64,000 nucleotides of DNA, from the NCBI RefSeq assembly GCF_001540865.1, contig NC_033623.1, positions 5,509,262-5,573,261 on the forward strand, read 5' to 3'. The stretch is from Ananas comosus. Taxonomy: Eukaryota; Streptophyta; Magnoliopsida; Poales; Bromeliaceae. Made by a program: the position numbers and the translations under genes. This document shows, piece after piece, positions 36,192-48,743 of this stretch. Within the stretch, counting starts at the first letter, position 1. The number at the start of each line of letters is the position of its first letter. Below the pieces are notes generated by a model, which worked only from the letters and a program-made list of their open reading frames with translations, had not been told where the DNA came from and did not search any database.

Positions 36192-36536
36192 AATAAGAGC
36201 AAGTAAAGAGAGTCTAGGATGACCTAGGAGACCCTAGGTTGGCAAGCTCTAAGGTTATAGGTGCGTGAGCGAAACGTGAACCTATAGCGATGGCGGAGGT
36301 TGAATCGATTGGGTCGAAGTTGGTATAGGTCTCTAGTTGTGATTAGAGACGGATTCGAGTTGTATGAGTTCTCGACTTGAGGTGGTTGTGTCGGCGGCCG
36401 ACGACATGATGCCAAGAGTCTAGGACGAGTACGCTTGTGTGCTTCCGCCCGATTTTGTTGCTGAGTCGTCGTGTGTCGTGATTCCGACGAGGAAGTTGGT
36501 TAAAGTGATTAACCAAGTGGTTGCGTTTCAGGAGCT

Positions 36537-39500
36537 ATGGCACCGAATAGACGCCCAAGTACGAGATCCACTCCGACACCGCCACCCGAGGTGCCCGAGC
36601 AGACGGAGCCGAGCATGATGGATCGGCTGCAGGCGCAAGTGACCGCGTTGACTAATGTGGTGCAGCGCCAGGAGACCCGATTCGAGAGGCTCCAGGAGCT
36701 TATGGAGCGGCAGCTCGCGGCGGCGCCCGCGACAGTGGCTGAGGGCGGTGGTCCGCCCGCGCCCTCGACCCGTGTACCCGAGGTGGCGGAGGGTGAGGGT
36801 ATAGCGGCGGTTCCAGTGACGGCACGCCCACCGCTAGCGATCGCACCACAGGCGGCATCGGGATCGGCTACACCCGAGGTGTCGGCCGAAGAGGTGGAAG
36901 GAGAGCGCGCGTTGGCGGCTCTTATCAAGTTCAACAAGTTCCATCCGCCAACTTTTGAGGGCGAGAAGGTGGAACCGGAGATGGTCGAGTCTTGGATTGA
37001 CTCGATGGAAACTCTCTTCGACGATTTGCGCACCTTGGAGAGGGATATAGTCTACCTCGCCACCCATTGTTTGGAGAAGGCGGCGAAGGTGTGGTGGAAG
37101 CGCGTTAAACGGGATCGGCTTCCCGGCCTTCCGCCGATGTTATGGGAGGAATTTAAGCGGGAGATGTTCGCCAACTATTTCCCCGATACATTGAAGCGGA
37201 AGCTCAAGGAGAAATTCCGCAAGTTGGAGCAAAGGGACCGCTCAGTGGCGGAGTATGAACAAGAGTTCTCCCACATCATAGATTGTGTCCCGGATGTTGT
37301 CAAGGATGACCGGGACCGGGCCGAGTGGTTCTTGCGAGGACTTCGGCCGGGAATCTACAAGGCTGTGCAAATACTTAAGCTCACGACCTTTGCTGAGGTC
37401 TTTGATCGAGCGCTATGGGCGGAGCACGGAGACGCCCACGTTCGGGAGAAGCGTGAGCTTTTGGCGGAATCCAAGGATAAAGGCAAGAAACGCCAAGGCG
37501 GCGGTAGTTCGGGAGGACAGACACGTTACAAGAAGCCCCCGAAGTATGCGCACACTCAACAGAAGAGCGGTGGAGTGCGGCGATGCATGATATGCGGCGG
37601 AGACCACCCGGTCTCGCGCTGTGAACAAGGCCGGGGCAAGTGCTACAAATGTGGGCAGCCGGGACACTTTATTCGAGATTACCCGGGAGGAGGAGCCTCA
37701 CCTGCCCCTTCAATTGCATCGGCGCCGGCGATTCCGGCTCACTATGGAGGAACTCCACCGACGGCCGTGTCGACTGGACGCGCGATGATGTCACGTCAAC
37801 CTGAGGTGGCGCGATCGGCCCCGAGCGGACGGGTATTCGCCGCTCAGGTCCAAGCTGAGGAACCTGCGGAGGCGGAGGAGCATCGCCTTGTGGCAGGTAT
37901 GGTTTTAATTAACGGAGTTCGCTCCAGGGCTTTATTTGATACAGGAGCCACGCATTCATTCATAAGTAGATCATTCGCACGCATGCATGGCATACATATA
38001 GAAGCGAGTGACAAGTGGCGAGTAGAGGGCCCTGGGTCGACATTTAATACCTACTCGGAGTGCGCCTCGTGTCCGGTGCAAATAGGAGAATGGATTATGC
38101 CAATCCGGACGTTGGAACTCCCGAAACTAGAGGCGTACGATGTCATACTGGGTATAGACTGGCTTTCAAAGTATCATGCAATGATCGACTGCAAGAGCAG
38201 GGTGATCACGTTCCGTGAGCCAGGACAAGAAGAATTCACCTATCAGGCTTGCCAGAGTTCGTGCTTCATCACGACGGTGTCGGCGACAAGGGCAAGAAAG
38301 TTGGTGAGCAACGGTTGTGCGGCATTTTTGGCAACTGTTGTGGAACTGGAACGAGTAGCTCCAATATTGGAAGAGCTATTGGTGGTGCGGGAGTTCCCGG
38401 ATGTGTTTCCCGCGGAATTGCCGGGGATACCACCGGATCGGGAGATCGAGTTCGTCATAGACTTGATTCCCGGCACCGCACCGATCTCGAAGGCTCCGTA
38501 CCGAATGGCGCCGGCGGAATTGAAGGAGTTGAGCCAACTGCAAGACCTCCTCGACAAGCAATTTATCCGGCCAAGTGTATCACCGTGGGGAGCCCCGGTG
38601 TTGTTTGTGCGGAAGAAAGACGGATTGTTCCGACTCTGTGTGGACTATCGAGAATTGAACAGAGTCACGATCAAGAACAAGTACCCACTACCCCGAATCG
38701 ATGACCTGTTCGATCAATTGCAAGGGTCGTGCGTGTACTCGAAGATAGATTTGCAGTCCGGCTACCACCAATTGAAGATCAAGCCGGAGGATGTGCAGAA
38801 AACTGCGTTTCGTACGCGGTATGGACATTACGAATTCACGGTCATGCCATTTGGGCTCACAAATGCCCCAGCGGCATTTATGGATTTGATGAACCGTGTC
38901 TTCAGGAAATTCTTGGATCGATTTGTCGTGGTCTTCATAGACAACATATTGGTCTACTCTCGTAGCGACGAAGAACATGCCGAGCATTTGAGAATAGTGC
39001 TTCAAGTCCTCCGGAAGGAGAAGCTATATGCTAAGTTGAAGAAGTGTGACTTCTGTCTCCGAGAAGTCGCATTTCTAGGGCATGTAATTTCCGCGGGTGG
39101 AGTTTCTGTAGACCCGAGGAAAGTTGAGGCAATCAAGTATTGGCCGCGCCCGACGAATGTCACGGAGGTTCGAAGCTTCGTGGGTTTGGCGGGCTACTAT
39201 AGGCGGTTTGTGGAAGGCTTCTCAAAGATAGTGATTCTACTTACTCGTCTGACCCAGAAAGGCACCAAGTTCGTTTGGAGCGAAGAATGCGACCGGAGTT
39301 TCAAAGAGTTGAAGCAAAGATTGACTTCGACTCCGATGCTCGCTCTACCGGTGCAGGGCGAAGACTTCGTGGTCTACAGTGATGCCTCCTATCTTGGATT
39401 GGGGTGTGTGCTGATGCAAAACGGGAAAGTGATTGCCTACGCATCCCGTCAGCTGAAGAGCTACGAGAAGAACTACCCCATCCATGATTTGGAACTAGCG

Positions 39501-40286
39501 GCGATGATTTTCGCCTTAAAGCTGTGGAGGCACTATTTATATGGTGCCCACTGTGAGATCTATACCGACCACAAGAGCTTAAAGTACTTGTTTACTCAGA
39601 AGGAGCTCAATATGCGTCAGCGGCGGTGGTTGGAGCTGTTAAAGGACTATGATGTCGATATTCTCTACCACCCCGAGAAGGCAAATGTGGTCGCGGATGC
39701 GCTGAGTAGGAAGTCGGCGAAGAATCTCGCTTTTGATGTTACCCAGCAGACGGCCCTATGGCGGGATACGAAACGGCTGGATCTCGAAGTGGTTCCTCCC
39801 GAGATCCCGGCCCAGTTGACGGCACTCGTTGTCCAACCGACCTTGTTGGAGAGGATTAAAGATCTGCAACCCGCAGACCCAGAGCTCCAAAAGGTGCGGC
39901 GAAACATCGAGGAAGGTCGAGGCGGCGACTTCAGTATAAACGCCGATGGTGCGCTTCGGTTTAGAAACCGATGGTGTGTGCCGAAAGATGGAGAGCTTCG
40001 CGAATTGATTCTACAAGAAGCACACAGATCTCCGTATGCGGATCACCTGGGCGGCACCAAAATGTATCGAGGATTGAAAATGCATTATTGGTGGCCGGGA
40101 ATGAAGGGTGATATTGGGCGCTTTGTGGCGAAGTGCTTAACGTGCCAGCAAGTAAAAGCAGAGCGTCGATTCCCAGCGGAAAACTTCAAAGCCTACCAAT
40201 CCCCGTTTGGAAATGGGAGGATATCTCGATGGATTTCGTGGTCGGCTTGCCTCGCTCAACGGGCGGCCACGATGCCATTTGGGTAA
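36537..40286 (+). pseudogene. gag-pol: Element J gag-protease-RT-RNase H-integrase N-terminus (open frame of 1249 codons)
   Basis: The start ATG at 36537 follows the leader ([11 protein letters not shown]...). Domains in order: gag core (about residues 115-300, with WWKRVKRDR and FANYFPD), a short [13 protein letters not shown] knuckle, then [14 protein letters not shown] near residue 368, where the last Cys of the CCHC knuckle is Tyr. Protease FDTGATHSF lies near 465-475. RT includes [17 protein letters not shown] and MPFGLTNAP, but the catalytic motif at residues 800-803 is FIDN, not FIDD. A two-residue loss in [11 protein letters not shown] is unusual. RNase H ([12 protein letters not shown], near 946) and the integrase zinc region (residues about 1160-1205, HRSPYADH ... 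CLTCQQ) follow. A one-base loss near 40184 ends the true frame; the last 30 or so residues are out of frame. Confidence 0.92.
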
Positions 40287-41271
40287 TTGTGGACCGATTG
40301 ACGAAGTCGGCTCATTTCTTGCCGATCCACACCACGTGGTCGGGTGACAAGTTAGCGCAGGTATACCTCGACGAGATAGTGAGACTGCATGGGGTGCCAA
40401 AATCGATCGTATCGGATCGTGACGCCCGGTTCACTTCACACTTTTGGAAAAGCCTGCAAGAAGCCCTTGGCACGCGGCTCGACTTTAGCACCGCATTTCA
40501 TCCTCAGACCGATGGGCAAACAGAGAGAACAATTCAAACTCTGGAGGATATGTTGCGAGCGTGTGTCATCGACTATAAGGGAAGTTGGTGCGACCACCTA
40601 CCCATGGCCGAGTTCGCCTACAACAACAGTTACCATGCTAGTGTGGAGATGGCACCGTTCGAGGCTCTCTATGGGCGGACGTGTCGATCTCCTATACACT
40701 GGAGCGATGTAGGCGAGCGTGCCGAGTTCGGCCCAGATGTGTTGCGAGAAGCGGAAGAGAAGTCCGCCTTGCGCGCAAAAGATTGCTCACGGCGCAGTCC
40801 AGACAGCAAAGTTATGCAGATAGGCGCCGTCGAGATATAGAATTCGCGGTGGGCGACCGCGTATTCCTGAAGGTTTCACCCATGCGGGGTGTGAAGCGGT
40901 TTGGGGTGCGGGGAAAGCTGAGTCCTCGATACATTGGGCCATATGAGATATTGGAACGAGTCGGCACGGTGGCGTATCGACTTGCTTTGCCGCCGAAACT
41001 TGCGGATGTGCATAATGTGTTCCATGTCTCCAATCTCCGCAAGTACATTCACGACCCCGAGCACGCAATGCTATATGAACCGCCGGAACTTCAAGAAGAC
41101 TTGAGCTATGAAGAGTTTCCGGTAGGGATTATCGCCCGAGAGGTGCGAAAGTTGAGGAATCGAGAAATCCCCTATGTGAAGGTTAGGTGGAGCAATCATG
41201 ACGATCGCGAAGCCACCTGGGAACTCGAGGATCTGATGAGAAAACACCATCCTCACCTATTTGAGGAGTAA
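40187..41271 (+). pseudogene. pol: Element J integrase core, C-terminus and chromodomain
   Basis: This continues pol after the one-base loss near 40184. The integrase core has [36 protein letters not shown] and [12 protein letters not shown], so the DDE residues are visible. A second one-base loss near 40763 (after EAEEK) shifts the frame again. The last frame has [18 protein letters not shown], the LSPRYIGPYEILERVG segment and a chromodomain with IPYVKVRW and EATWELED, ending at HLFEE and TAA (41269-41271). Such chromodomains target integration to marked chromatin in related elements. The two losses and the RT change mean J could move only with help from another element, or that the changes arose after insertion or in assembly. 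Confidence 0.9.
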
Positions 41272-41328
41272 GGTACGGATTTGAATTAAAATAAAGAATT
41301 GGTTCGTTTCGAGGACGAAACTCCTTTT

Positions 41329-41341
41329 AAGGAGGGGAGGA
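41329..41341 (+). other. Polypurine tract of element J
   Basis: AAGGAGGGGAGGA lies directly before the 3' LTR, the expected primer for plus-strand DNA synthesis. Just upstream is TTCGAGGACGAAACTCC, also seen (as TTCGCGGACGAAATT) beside the tract of element K. Confidence 0.88.
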
Positions 41342-44003
41342 TGTAAGGAAGTGAATTCTCGAAATACGAGGATTGTACTTCATCCAGGATCGACTAATTG
41401 TCGAAAGTATACCCTTTGTGGGAGTTGAGAATGTCCAAAGCACAAAAAGTGCCTTGGAGTTGAGTCCGCGAGAGCAAATGAGGCAAATTGCATCATTGGG
41501 CTGATGTTGCTCTCGGGGACCGGTCTCTGCAGGTGAGAGACCGGTTCCCCTGGCTGGGCGTAGCGGGGTTGCGTGATGCAACCGGTCCCTGGCAGGGAGG
41601 GACCGGTTCCCGAACGTGGTCCCAGCGAGAGATGCCAAAAATTGGCTAAGTCCTGAAAATCGAGCTCTCGGGGACCGGTCTCTCAGGTGAGGACCGGTCT
41701 CCCGAGGACCGGTCTCCCGGGGAGAGACCGGTTCCCGAACGCGTGCGCCCGAGGGAAGCTCTCGGGGACCGGTCCCAAGTCGGGGAGACCGGTCCCTCCG
41801 CGCGAAAACTGCCCAGTGAGGGCAGTGCACAGGGGTGAAAGTTGAGGGGCTTTTATGCAAAATGGCCTTTATTTGAGTGGGCTGAGCCCTCTCTCTCCCT
41901 CACACTCTCTCATTTCACTCTCTCTCACTCTCATTTCTCTCTTGCTCTCTCTCTCTCTAGAAAGGAAAGAAGGAGAAGAAGAACAAGAAGGAGAGGAAGG
42001 AAAAGAAGAGGAAGATAAGGAAGGAGAAGAAGAAGGAGATCAAGAGGAAGGCTTTGAGCACCTCCATCTCCCTCTCCTCTTCCCATTGGAGTAGCTCTTG
42101 AGGTAAGCTACTAAACCCTAGCTTCTAGAACTTAGGGTTTTTGGGTTTTATGCCTTGGAATGGGTCAAATGGACCCTAAGCAAGCTTCTAAATAGATCAA
42201 TCCCAAGAATCTAGGGATTTATGGGGTGGTTTGCTATAGGTGCAAATCTAGGGTTCCAAAATGGGGTTTTTGTAAAAGTATGAGATTGATCTCATTTGAA
42301 GCCTTGGAAACCCTATTGATAGGTCCCAAAACGCGGGGGCGAAGTCGATTTCGGCATTCGGCGAACCGACGTGAAGTTCTCGGCAAAATCGGGCCGGGAT
42401 AGTTTGGATTTGGGCGAGGAAGGCTAAAGCCTTTTTGTAAAGCTCGCCGAGAGAGATTTCCGAAACCTCTACATCGATTAAAGGTGGGGGGTGTCATCCG
42501 AAACTTTAGAACTCCTTTCTATGTCTTAGATTGCATTTAATCTCATCTCTTCATGTTGCATTGTAGGATTGCATAGTAGCTCCATTCCTTATGCTTTCTG
42601 ATTGATAAACTAGTGTACTTGGAACACTTGGTAATTTATATAGGTGAGGATTGGGTCGAGACGTGAATCCTATGATGCGAAAGAAAAGAGATGAACCCGA
42701 TGGGGGTATTGATGACATAGGAAGTAGTGGATAGTGTTAAAGAACACGAGTGGCATCCGAATGATAAATGATGACGAGTGGCATTAATGTAGTGGACAAC
42801 ACTAGAACGGTCGAATGGACTACGGGATAGTTGGATCCCTTAGAAAATGCCTTGTGAACAATGAATTTAGAAAAAACTAAATAGCATTGCAAGAATGTCG
42901 GGACCGATGATATCGCGAATAGTGTTGACCCTAGTATAGGGCATCTCACTTGGAGAGGATTCGATTGGGTTTATTGACTCTCAGTTGTAGAGCCTCCTCA
43001 CTGGAGAGGATTGGATTGGGTTGACCCTAGTTACAGTGTATCCTCACATGGAGGGATAGATCTAGCTCACAGTCTGTGTTTTAGGTGGCATAGCCATCCA
43101 ATCCCCACATGGAGGGGATTGTCGTCGAGTACTCCGGAGTGTCGCGCGACTAGACCACTTGGAGGTCAGACCACATGGAGGTCCGCAGACGGTCCCGGGC
43201 TTGGTGCACTTGGAGCTCCTCCCACCTTTGGATTTGAAGGTGAGTCATGGGCGAGCCGCAGGCCTCGCCACAGATTGGGTAAAATGGAAAGGTATATTAA
43301 TGTCATTGAACATTGCTATTCGAAGATGGATCGAATTTGTTAGCATGATAGCAAACCTTTATTATATGATGCATGGCTTCATATTTCTGATTATGGGCCC
43401 ATAGTAGCATATTTTCCTACTACTGCATTTATAGTTTTTCAGATACATATTCTATCTACTATCTATCTGTTACTTGTGCCCACTTGGACCTAGTGGGAGA
43501 TCGGCAGGGTCGGCGGCCGACCCACTGGGAATTTATGGAAGATAGTTCTCACCCCACTCTATTTCCAGTGGTAGGTCCAGGGCTACAGAGAGAGACCGCG
43601 GCAGGGCGTCGCGCCGACCAGTGAGACCGTGTAGTATAGTAGCTTTCTTTTTGCATTAGTCACCTATGTATAGAAAGAGATTTAATTTGTGGGTGAGGAA
43701 TTGGAGAGCTATGTATTTTGGGATGAAAATGATGTAAAGAAAATGCAATTATTGTAATAGTTAGTAAAAGTACTCTCTTTAATTTCACTCGTATATCTTG
43801 TGGATTACTTGCTCTTCTGTTGTGCCACTGTTTGTGCCTCGTTGAATGTGTATGTGTTAGAATTTAAATTCCTGCGTAAATTCTTGTACACATTCCTGTT
43901 TTGAAGCCTTGGGCGGACAGGGGAGGTGCTGTCCGTTCGGCGGTCCGTCCCCGCGGCCGAATCGTGCCAAATCGGTAGTGGGTCTTCGGGGCGGGGCGTG
44001 ACA
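41342..44003 (+). repeat. 3' LTR of element J
   Basis: 2662 bp, TGTAAGGAAGTGAATTCTCG to GGGGCGGGGCGTGACA, near-identical to 33511-36171. From about 42780 onward there are many single-base gains and losses against the 5' copy, unlike the first half, which differs mainly by substitutions. No gene is present. Confidence 0.93.
41511..41800 (+). repeat. ACCGGT-box array in 3' LTR of element J
   Basis: The same ten ACCGGT cores as in the 5' LTR are kept. The differences between the two copies fall in the spacers or box edges, not in the ACCGGT cores. Confidence 0.8.
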
Positions 44004-44008
44004 GAAGC
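44004..44008 (+). other. Target-site duplication of element J, right copy
   Basis: GAAGC follows the TGACA end of the 3' LTR and matches 33506-33510. Confidence 0.93.
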
Positions 44009-45150
44009 AATATGCTAAGTTAAAGAAGTGTGACTTCTGGCTCCGAGAGGTCGCATTTCTAGGGCATGTGATTTCCGAGGGTGGAGTTTCGGTAGACCCG
44101 AGGAAAGTTGAGGCAATCAAGGATTGGCCGCGCCCAACGAACGTCACGGAAGTTAGAAGCTTCGTGGGCTTGGCGGGCTATTATAGCGGTTCGTGGAAGG
44201 CTTCTCGAAGATAGTAATTCCACTTACCCGTCTGACTCAGAAAGGCACCAAATTCGTTTGGAGCGAGGAGTGCGACCGGAGTTTTAAAGAGTTGAAGGAA
44301 AGGCTAACTTCGACTCCAGTGCTCGCTCTACCGGTGCAGGGCGAAGACTTCGTGGTCTACAGCGATGCTTCCTATCTAGGATTGGGGTGTGTTTTGATGC
44401 AAGGCGGGAAGGTAATCGCTTATGCATCCCGTCAGCTGAAGAGCTATGAGAAGAACTACCCCATCCATGATCTGGAGCTAGCGCAGTGATCTTCGCCTTG
44501 AAGTTGTGGCGGCACTATCTATATGGTGCGCATTGTGAGATCTACACCGATCAAAGAGCCTGAAATATCTGTTCACACAGAAAGAGCTCAACATGCGTCA
44601 ACGACGGTGGTTAGAATTGTTAAAGGATTACGACGTGGACATCCTTTACCACCCGGGAAAGACGAATGTGGTCGCGGATGCACTGAGCAAGAAGTCGGCG
44701 GAGAACCTCGCTATGTGGGTTACAAATCAAACACCCCTATAGTTGGACATGGAGCGAATGAACATTGAGGTGGTTGCTCCCGAGATTCCGGCTCAATTGA
44801 CGGCACTCGTTGTCCAACCGATCTTGTTAGAGAGGATCAAAGATCTGCAACCCGCGGACCCAAAACTCCAAAAGGTGCGGCGCGACATCGAGAATGGTCG
44901 TGGCGGCGATTTCATGGTAGACGCTGATGGTGCACTTCGATTTCGAAATTGATGGTGTGTGCCAAGTAATGAGGAGATCCGAAGGCTAATCTTGCAAGAA
45001 GCACACCGGTCTCCGTATGCTGATCACCCGAGCGGCACCAAAATGTATCAAGGATTAAAAATGCACTATTGGTGGCCGAAAATTAAAAGTGATATTGGAC
45101 GCTTCGTGGCGAAGTGCTTAGTATGCCAACAAGTAAAGGCCGAGCGTCGG
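44009..45150 (+). pseudogene. pol: Element I RT end, RNase H and integrase N-terminus
   Basis: This resumes the RT of I after element J ([19 protein letters not shown] type sequence). Frameshifts lie near 44186 (one base lost in TATAGCGG), 44482 (in CTAGCGCAGTG) and 44553 (in GATCAAAGAGCC), all in RT end and RNase H. RNase H has [18 protein letters not shown] at about 44741 and TGA at 44950-44952 follow. The integrase zinc region ([16 protein letters not shown] ... CLVCQQVKAE) is intact up to 45150. There the LTR of element K begins, flanked by GTCGG (45146-45150). The rest of integrase, the chromodomain and 3' LTR should lie beyond K. Confidence 0.87.
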
Positions 45151-47700
45151 TGTCACGCCCCGAGACCGATACCAATTTGGGCCGGCCCTGGCACGTCAAA
45201 CAGACGCCGAACGAACAGAGTTTCCCCTGTCCGCCCAATGCTCATCACCTGTACAATTTCAAGTAGAGAAAAGTACTAGCAGAAATATACACAAACGGCT
45301 TACACGAGGGTAAGCAATAGCCATGAGTGAAAGAAAGGAAGCTAACTACTACATAAGTACTATGATTCAATTTGATCATATTCATTCATTCAACTTTTAC
45401 ATTCTTTACATCATCTCTTTTTACATCACATTTGCTCAAAATGAAACATTACATTCTGTTCTCTCATTTGCTTTATACATAAACATCTTCAAATACAAAA
45501 GAAGATACATAGTAGGCTACTAACAAAGTGTAAACCCGACTCGGGTAGTCACTGTCTAGGGCGTGATACCTTTACCGCGATCGCTCATCGGCTCGCTCGG
45601 TCCCGGCTTTGTGGAAATAGTGGGCTGAGAACTACAACGAAGTTCCCAGTGGGTTCGGTCCCAATCTCACCGACTTTCCCACTAGGTCTAACTCAGGCAT
45701 AATAGAAAGAATAAGCAGATAAATAACCAACTATACAAATGAAACTAATATACCTGAACAATGCGATCAAAAATGATGCTCAATATAACTCATGAAGAAT
45801 GCATGGTCTTTGTTCTTTGTTCTTTATTCTTTGTTCAATCTCAAGGCTAACCCGGGGGCATCGCCTCATTAATTCACCAACTTAGAATCCATGATTGCGG
45901 GCCCTCAGCTTCCTCCCGCTAGGACCGTCCTCTGGGGAACAGCACCAACCCAGTGATGACAAACTCCGGAGCGCATAGCCCAGGGGGAGCGACCACCCTC
46001 AAGCAAGGACTTATAGCGAGTATGATCAATCCTTAACTCTAAGGATATTCAGTTCAATCTATTCCTTAACTCTAAGGAATTTATGCACAAATGACCCTTA
46101 GCTCTAACGTTGAATGTCATTGTGTCAATCTCATGTTCATTGCATTCTTTATCTTCGACCATGTCAATACACTAACTCTAGTGTTCTTTACATTCTTTAC
46201 TATCATTCATGTCATACATTAACTTTAGTATTCTTTGATGCCCCACTTTGATGCTAACCCTAGCCTTTATCACTCTTTATGCCACATTGGTTCTCTTTGA
46301 TGCCACACACTAACTCTAGTGTTCTTTGGGTCAATCTTTACGCTAACTCTAGCTTTCGTTCTCACATTTCATTGTCCTCATGTCATATGTCACTTGTTCT
46401 TTAACTTTACTAAATTCTTATCTCTTTTTACATGCACAAATAGGGTTATTACATTCTCATTGGTTCTCAACCATCTCATGATGCACTTGAACTCACAAAA
46501 TGCAAACATTCACATATTTATAATCTCATTACCCTAATCATGCATGCAACAATTATATATGTATGCTCAAGAAGTGACACATTAGACATAAAGGGAATTC
46601 CAACGAGTTTAGAGAGCACCACCCACCTCGTAGGCTTACTTAGGCGCTACGGTGATTTTCTTGAGATTTTTAGACTCCTAGTTCGTCACCTGCGGTAAAA
46701 CGAAGCCAAATTAGGCCTTTTTGCTCATAACTTTACATAGGCTTTTCGTAACGTCATTCCGAGCGCATCAACGTGTCAGAAATACCCCCAATTAGATTTC
46801 TAGAGGGTCAATTTCACTTTGAATCCCTCACAAGCAAAAGCCCCAAATTTGGGTGCCCTAGCTTCACATATACCAAATCTAGGGTTTTGATCTCTTAGAG
46901 AAGCAAATGAAAGCTTCAAATTCTCTAAAGATTCCATCAAAACCATTTCTAGGTCAATCAAAACCCATTCTAGGGTTTCACCATGAGAGGGGTTGAAGCT
47001 TACCTCAAAGCTTCACTTTCCTCAAGCTAATGGGGAAGGAGAGGAAGTTGCTTCTCCTCCTTGTCTTCTTCTCCACCTTCCTTCTCTTTTTCTTCTTCTT
47101 CTTTTCCTTTCTTTCCTTTCTTCTCCTTGCCTTCCTCTCCTTGTCTTCTAGAGAGAGAAAGAGAGAGAGATATAAGGGTGTGAGAGGGAGAGAATGAGAG
47201 AAATATCTCATATCCCCTCATAACGTAACCCATGGGTTGCATAATTGCAAATAAACCCCTCAACTTTCACCTTATTAAACTGCCTAGACTGGGCCATTTT
47301 CTGGCTCGGGGACCGGTCTCCCCGACATGGGACCGGTCCCCGAGAGCACTCCCTACAGCCTCGCAAAAGGGGTCCGGTCTCACCCTGAGGGACCGGTCTC
47401 CCGGGGACCGGTCTCTCCCCGCAGGGACTGGTTCCCGAGAGCTGCTCTCGTGGGACTTAGCCGATTTTCCCACTTCTCAGATTTCACGCGTACGGGGACC
47501 GATCTCTCCCACCAGGGACCGGTCCCCGAGAGCTCAAAACCTGCAGAATGCAGATTTTGATTCTTATGCTCTCGAAAACCTCCCACAATGCACTTTTACT
47601 CATTTTAACGCCTTCAAACTTTCCGAAGTATACCAACCTCGCACTTTGGTCAATTTGACTAAAGTTCGATATTTATTTTTTGAATTTTCGATATATTACA
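45151..47700 (-). repeat. 3' LTR of element K
   Basis: Plus-strand ends are TGTCACGCCCCGAGACCG and TTTCGATATATTACA, 2550 bp. It has the shared blocks in reverse: GGACAGGGGAAAC (complement near 45225), the CACCACCCACCT block near 46618, a CT/AG tract at 47040-47190 and the ACCGGT array. No gene is present. Confidence 0.88.
47308..47530 (-). repeat. ACCGGT-box array in LTR of element K
   Basis: GGGACCGGTCTCC, GGGACCGGTCCCC, GGTCCGGTCTC, GGGACCGGTCTCC, GGGACCGGTCTCTCC and GGGACCGGTCCCC, plus decayed copies, occur within about 220 bp. Confidence 0.72.
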
Positions 47701-47714
47701 TTCTCCACCCCTTA
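47701..47714 (-). other. Polypurine tract of element K
   Basis: The minus strand reads TAAGGGGTGGAGAA directly before the TGTAATATAT start of the LTR. It is interrupted by one T. Confidence 0.8.
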
Positions 47715-47745
47715 AAATAATTTCGTCCGCGAAATTACACATACC

Positions 47746-48743
47746 TTAACTTGTCGACTCAAATAAATGCGGATACTCTTTCCGCATTGACTCCTCGAGC
47801 TACCAAGTGGCTTCTCGCACAGCATAGTTGCTCCATTGAACCTTCACATATGGAATTCTGCGACTCCGCAATTTCTTTTCTTCTCTATCGAGGATGCATA
47901 CCAGGTACTCCTCATAAGACATATCCTCACGCAACTCCACAGGCTCATACTCTAATACATGTGTCAAGTTTCGAATATACTTTCCGAGATTTGACACATG
48001 GAAAATATTATGAACTCCCACGAGTCTCGGTGGTAGTGCGAACTTGTACGCTACCGCACCCACACGCTCTAGTATCTCAAATGGTCCAACATAACGGAGA
48101 CTTAACTTTCTGCGGACCCCAAAACGCTTGACTCCTCGCATTGGTGACACTTTCAAAAATACGCGATCTCCAACCGCGAACTCTAAGTCCTTTCTTCACT
48201 TGTTGGCATAGCTTTTCTGCCTTGATTGCGCCGTCTCTAACCATTGACGGGCAAGGCGTACTTTCTCCTCCGTCTCCCGCACTACATCTGGGCCAAGAGC
48301 CGTTCTCTCGCCCACGACGCTCCAATGAATAGGGGAACGACACTTTCGACCATATAGTGCCTCAAATGGTGCCATCGCTATGCTTTCTTGATAACTATTA
48401 TTACATGCGAACTCCACCATCGGTAAGAAATCATGCCATCCTTCTTTGTAATCTAGCACACACGCTCGAAGCAAGTCCTCAAGGATTTGTATTGTCCGCT
48501 CCGACTGATCATCACTCTGAGGATGAAACGCTGTGCTAAAGTCGAGTCGTGTGCCTAGCGCGTCTTGCAAGCTCTTCCAAAAGTGGGATGTGAACTTGCG
48601 GTCTCGATCTGATACAATTGATACCGGAACCCCATGAAGTCTCACAACCTCATCGAGATACACTTGAGCTAGCTTGTCTCTCGACCATGTAGTGTGAATC
48701 GACAAGAAATGAGCCGACTTCATCAGTCGATCCACTATCACCC
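47746..48743 (-). pseudogene. pol: Element K integrase core, C-terminus and chromodomain
   Basis: The fragment starts at the break made by solo LTR L with VIVDRLMKSAHFL, then [35 protein letters not shown] and ALYGRKCRSPIHW. TGA near 48196 (after SYANK) replaces a probable Arg. DRVFLKVSPMRGVKRFGVRR, the LSLRYVGPFEILERVG segment and the chromodomain (IPYVKVQWSN, REATW) follow. TAG after EATW (about 47800) is a second stop; the frame then reads LEESMRKEYPHLFES to TAA at 47746-47748. Both stops are single-base changes. Confidence 0.88.

Larger units (their letters stand above)
33511..44003 (+). mobile_element. Element J: complete Tekay-type retrotransposon
   Basis: This is the only complete element: 5' LTR (33511-36171), primer site (36180-36191), leader, gag-pol (36537-41271), polypurine tract (41329-41341), 3' LTR (41342-44003), with matching GAAGC target duplications. 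It lies in the RT of element I, and the RT reading resumes at 44009. The two LTRs differ at about a dozen places in their first 640 bp by my count by eye (near 2 percent), so insertion is fairly recent but not very recent. Despite completeness, coding damage makes it non-autonomous as assembled. Confidence 0.94.

Noticed and set aside
41327..41860. Frames with repeated RETGPRETGP or DRSPRA peptides (also near 5012-5246, 24160-24850, 29161-29586, 33421-33750, 47232-47586).
   Set aside because: They are readings of the ACCGGT-box arrays in either strand. No start context, no family, and frames break between LTR copies.
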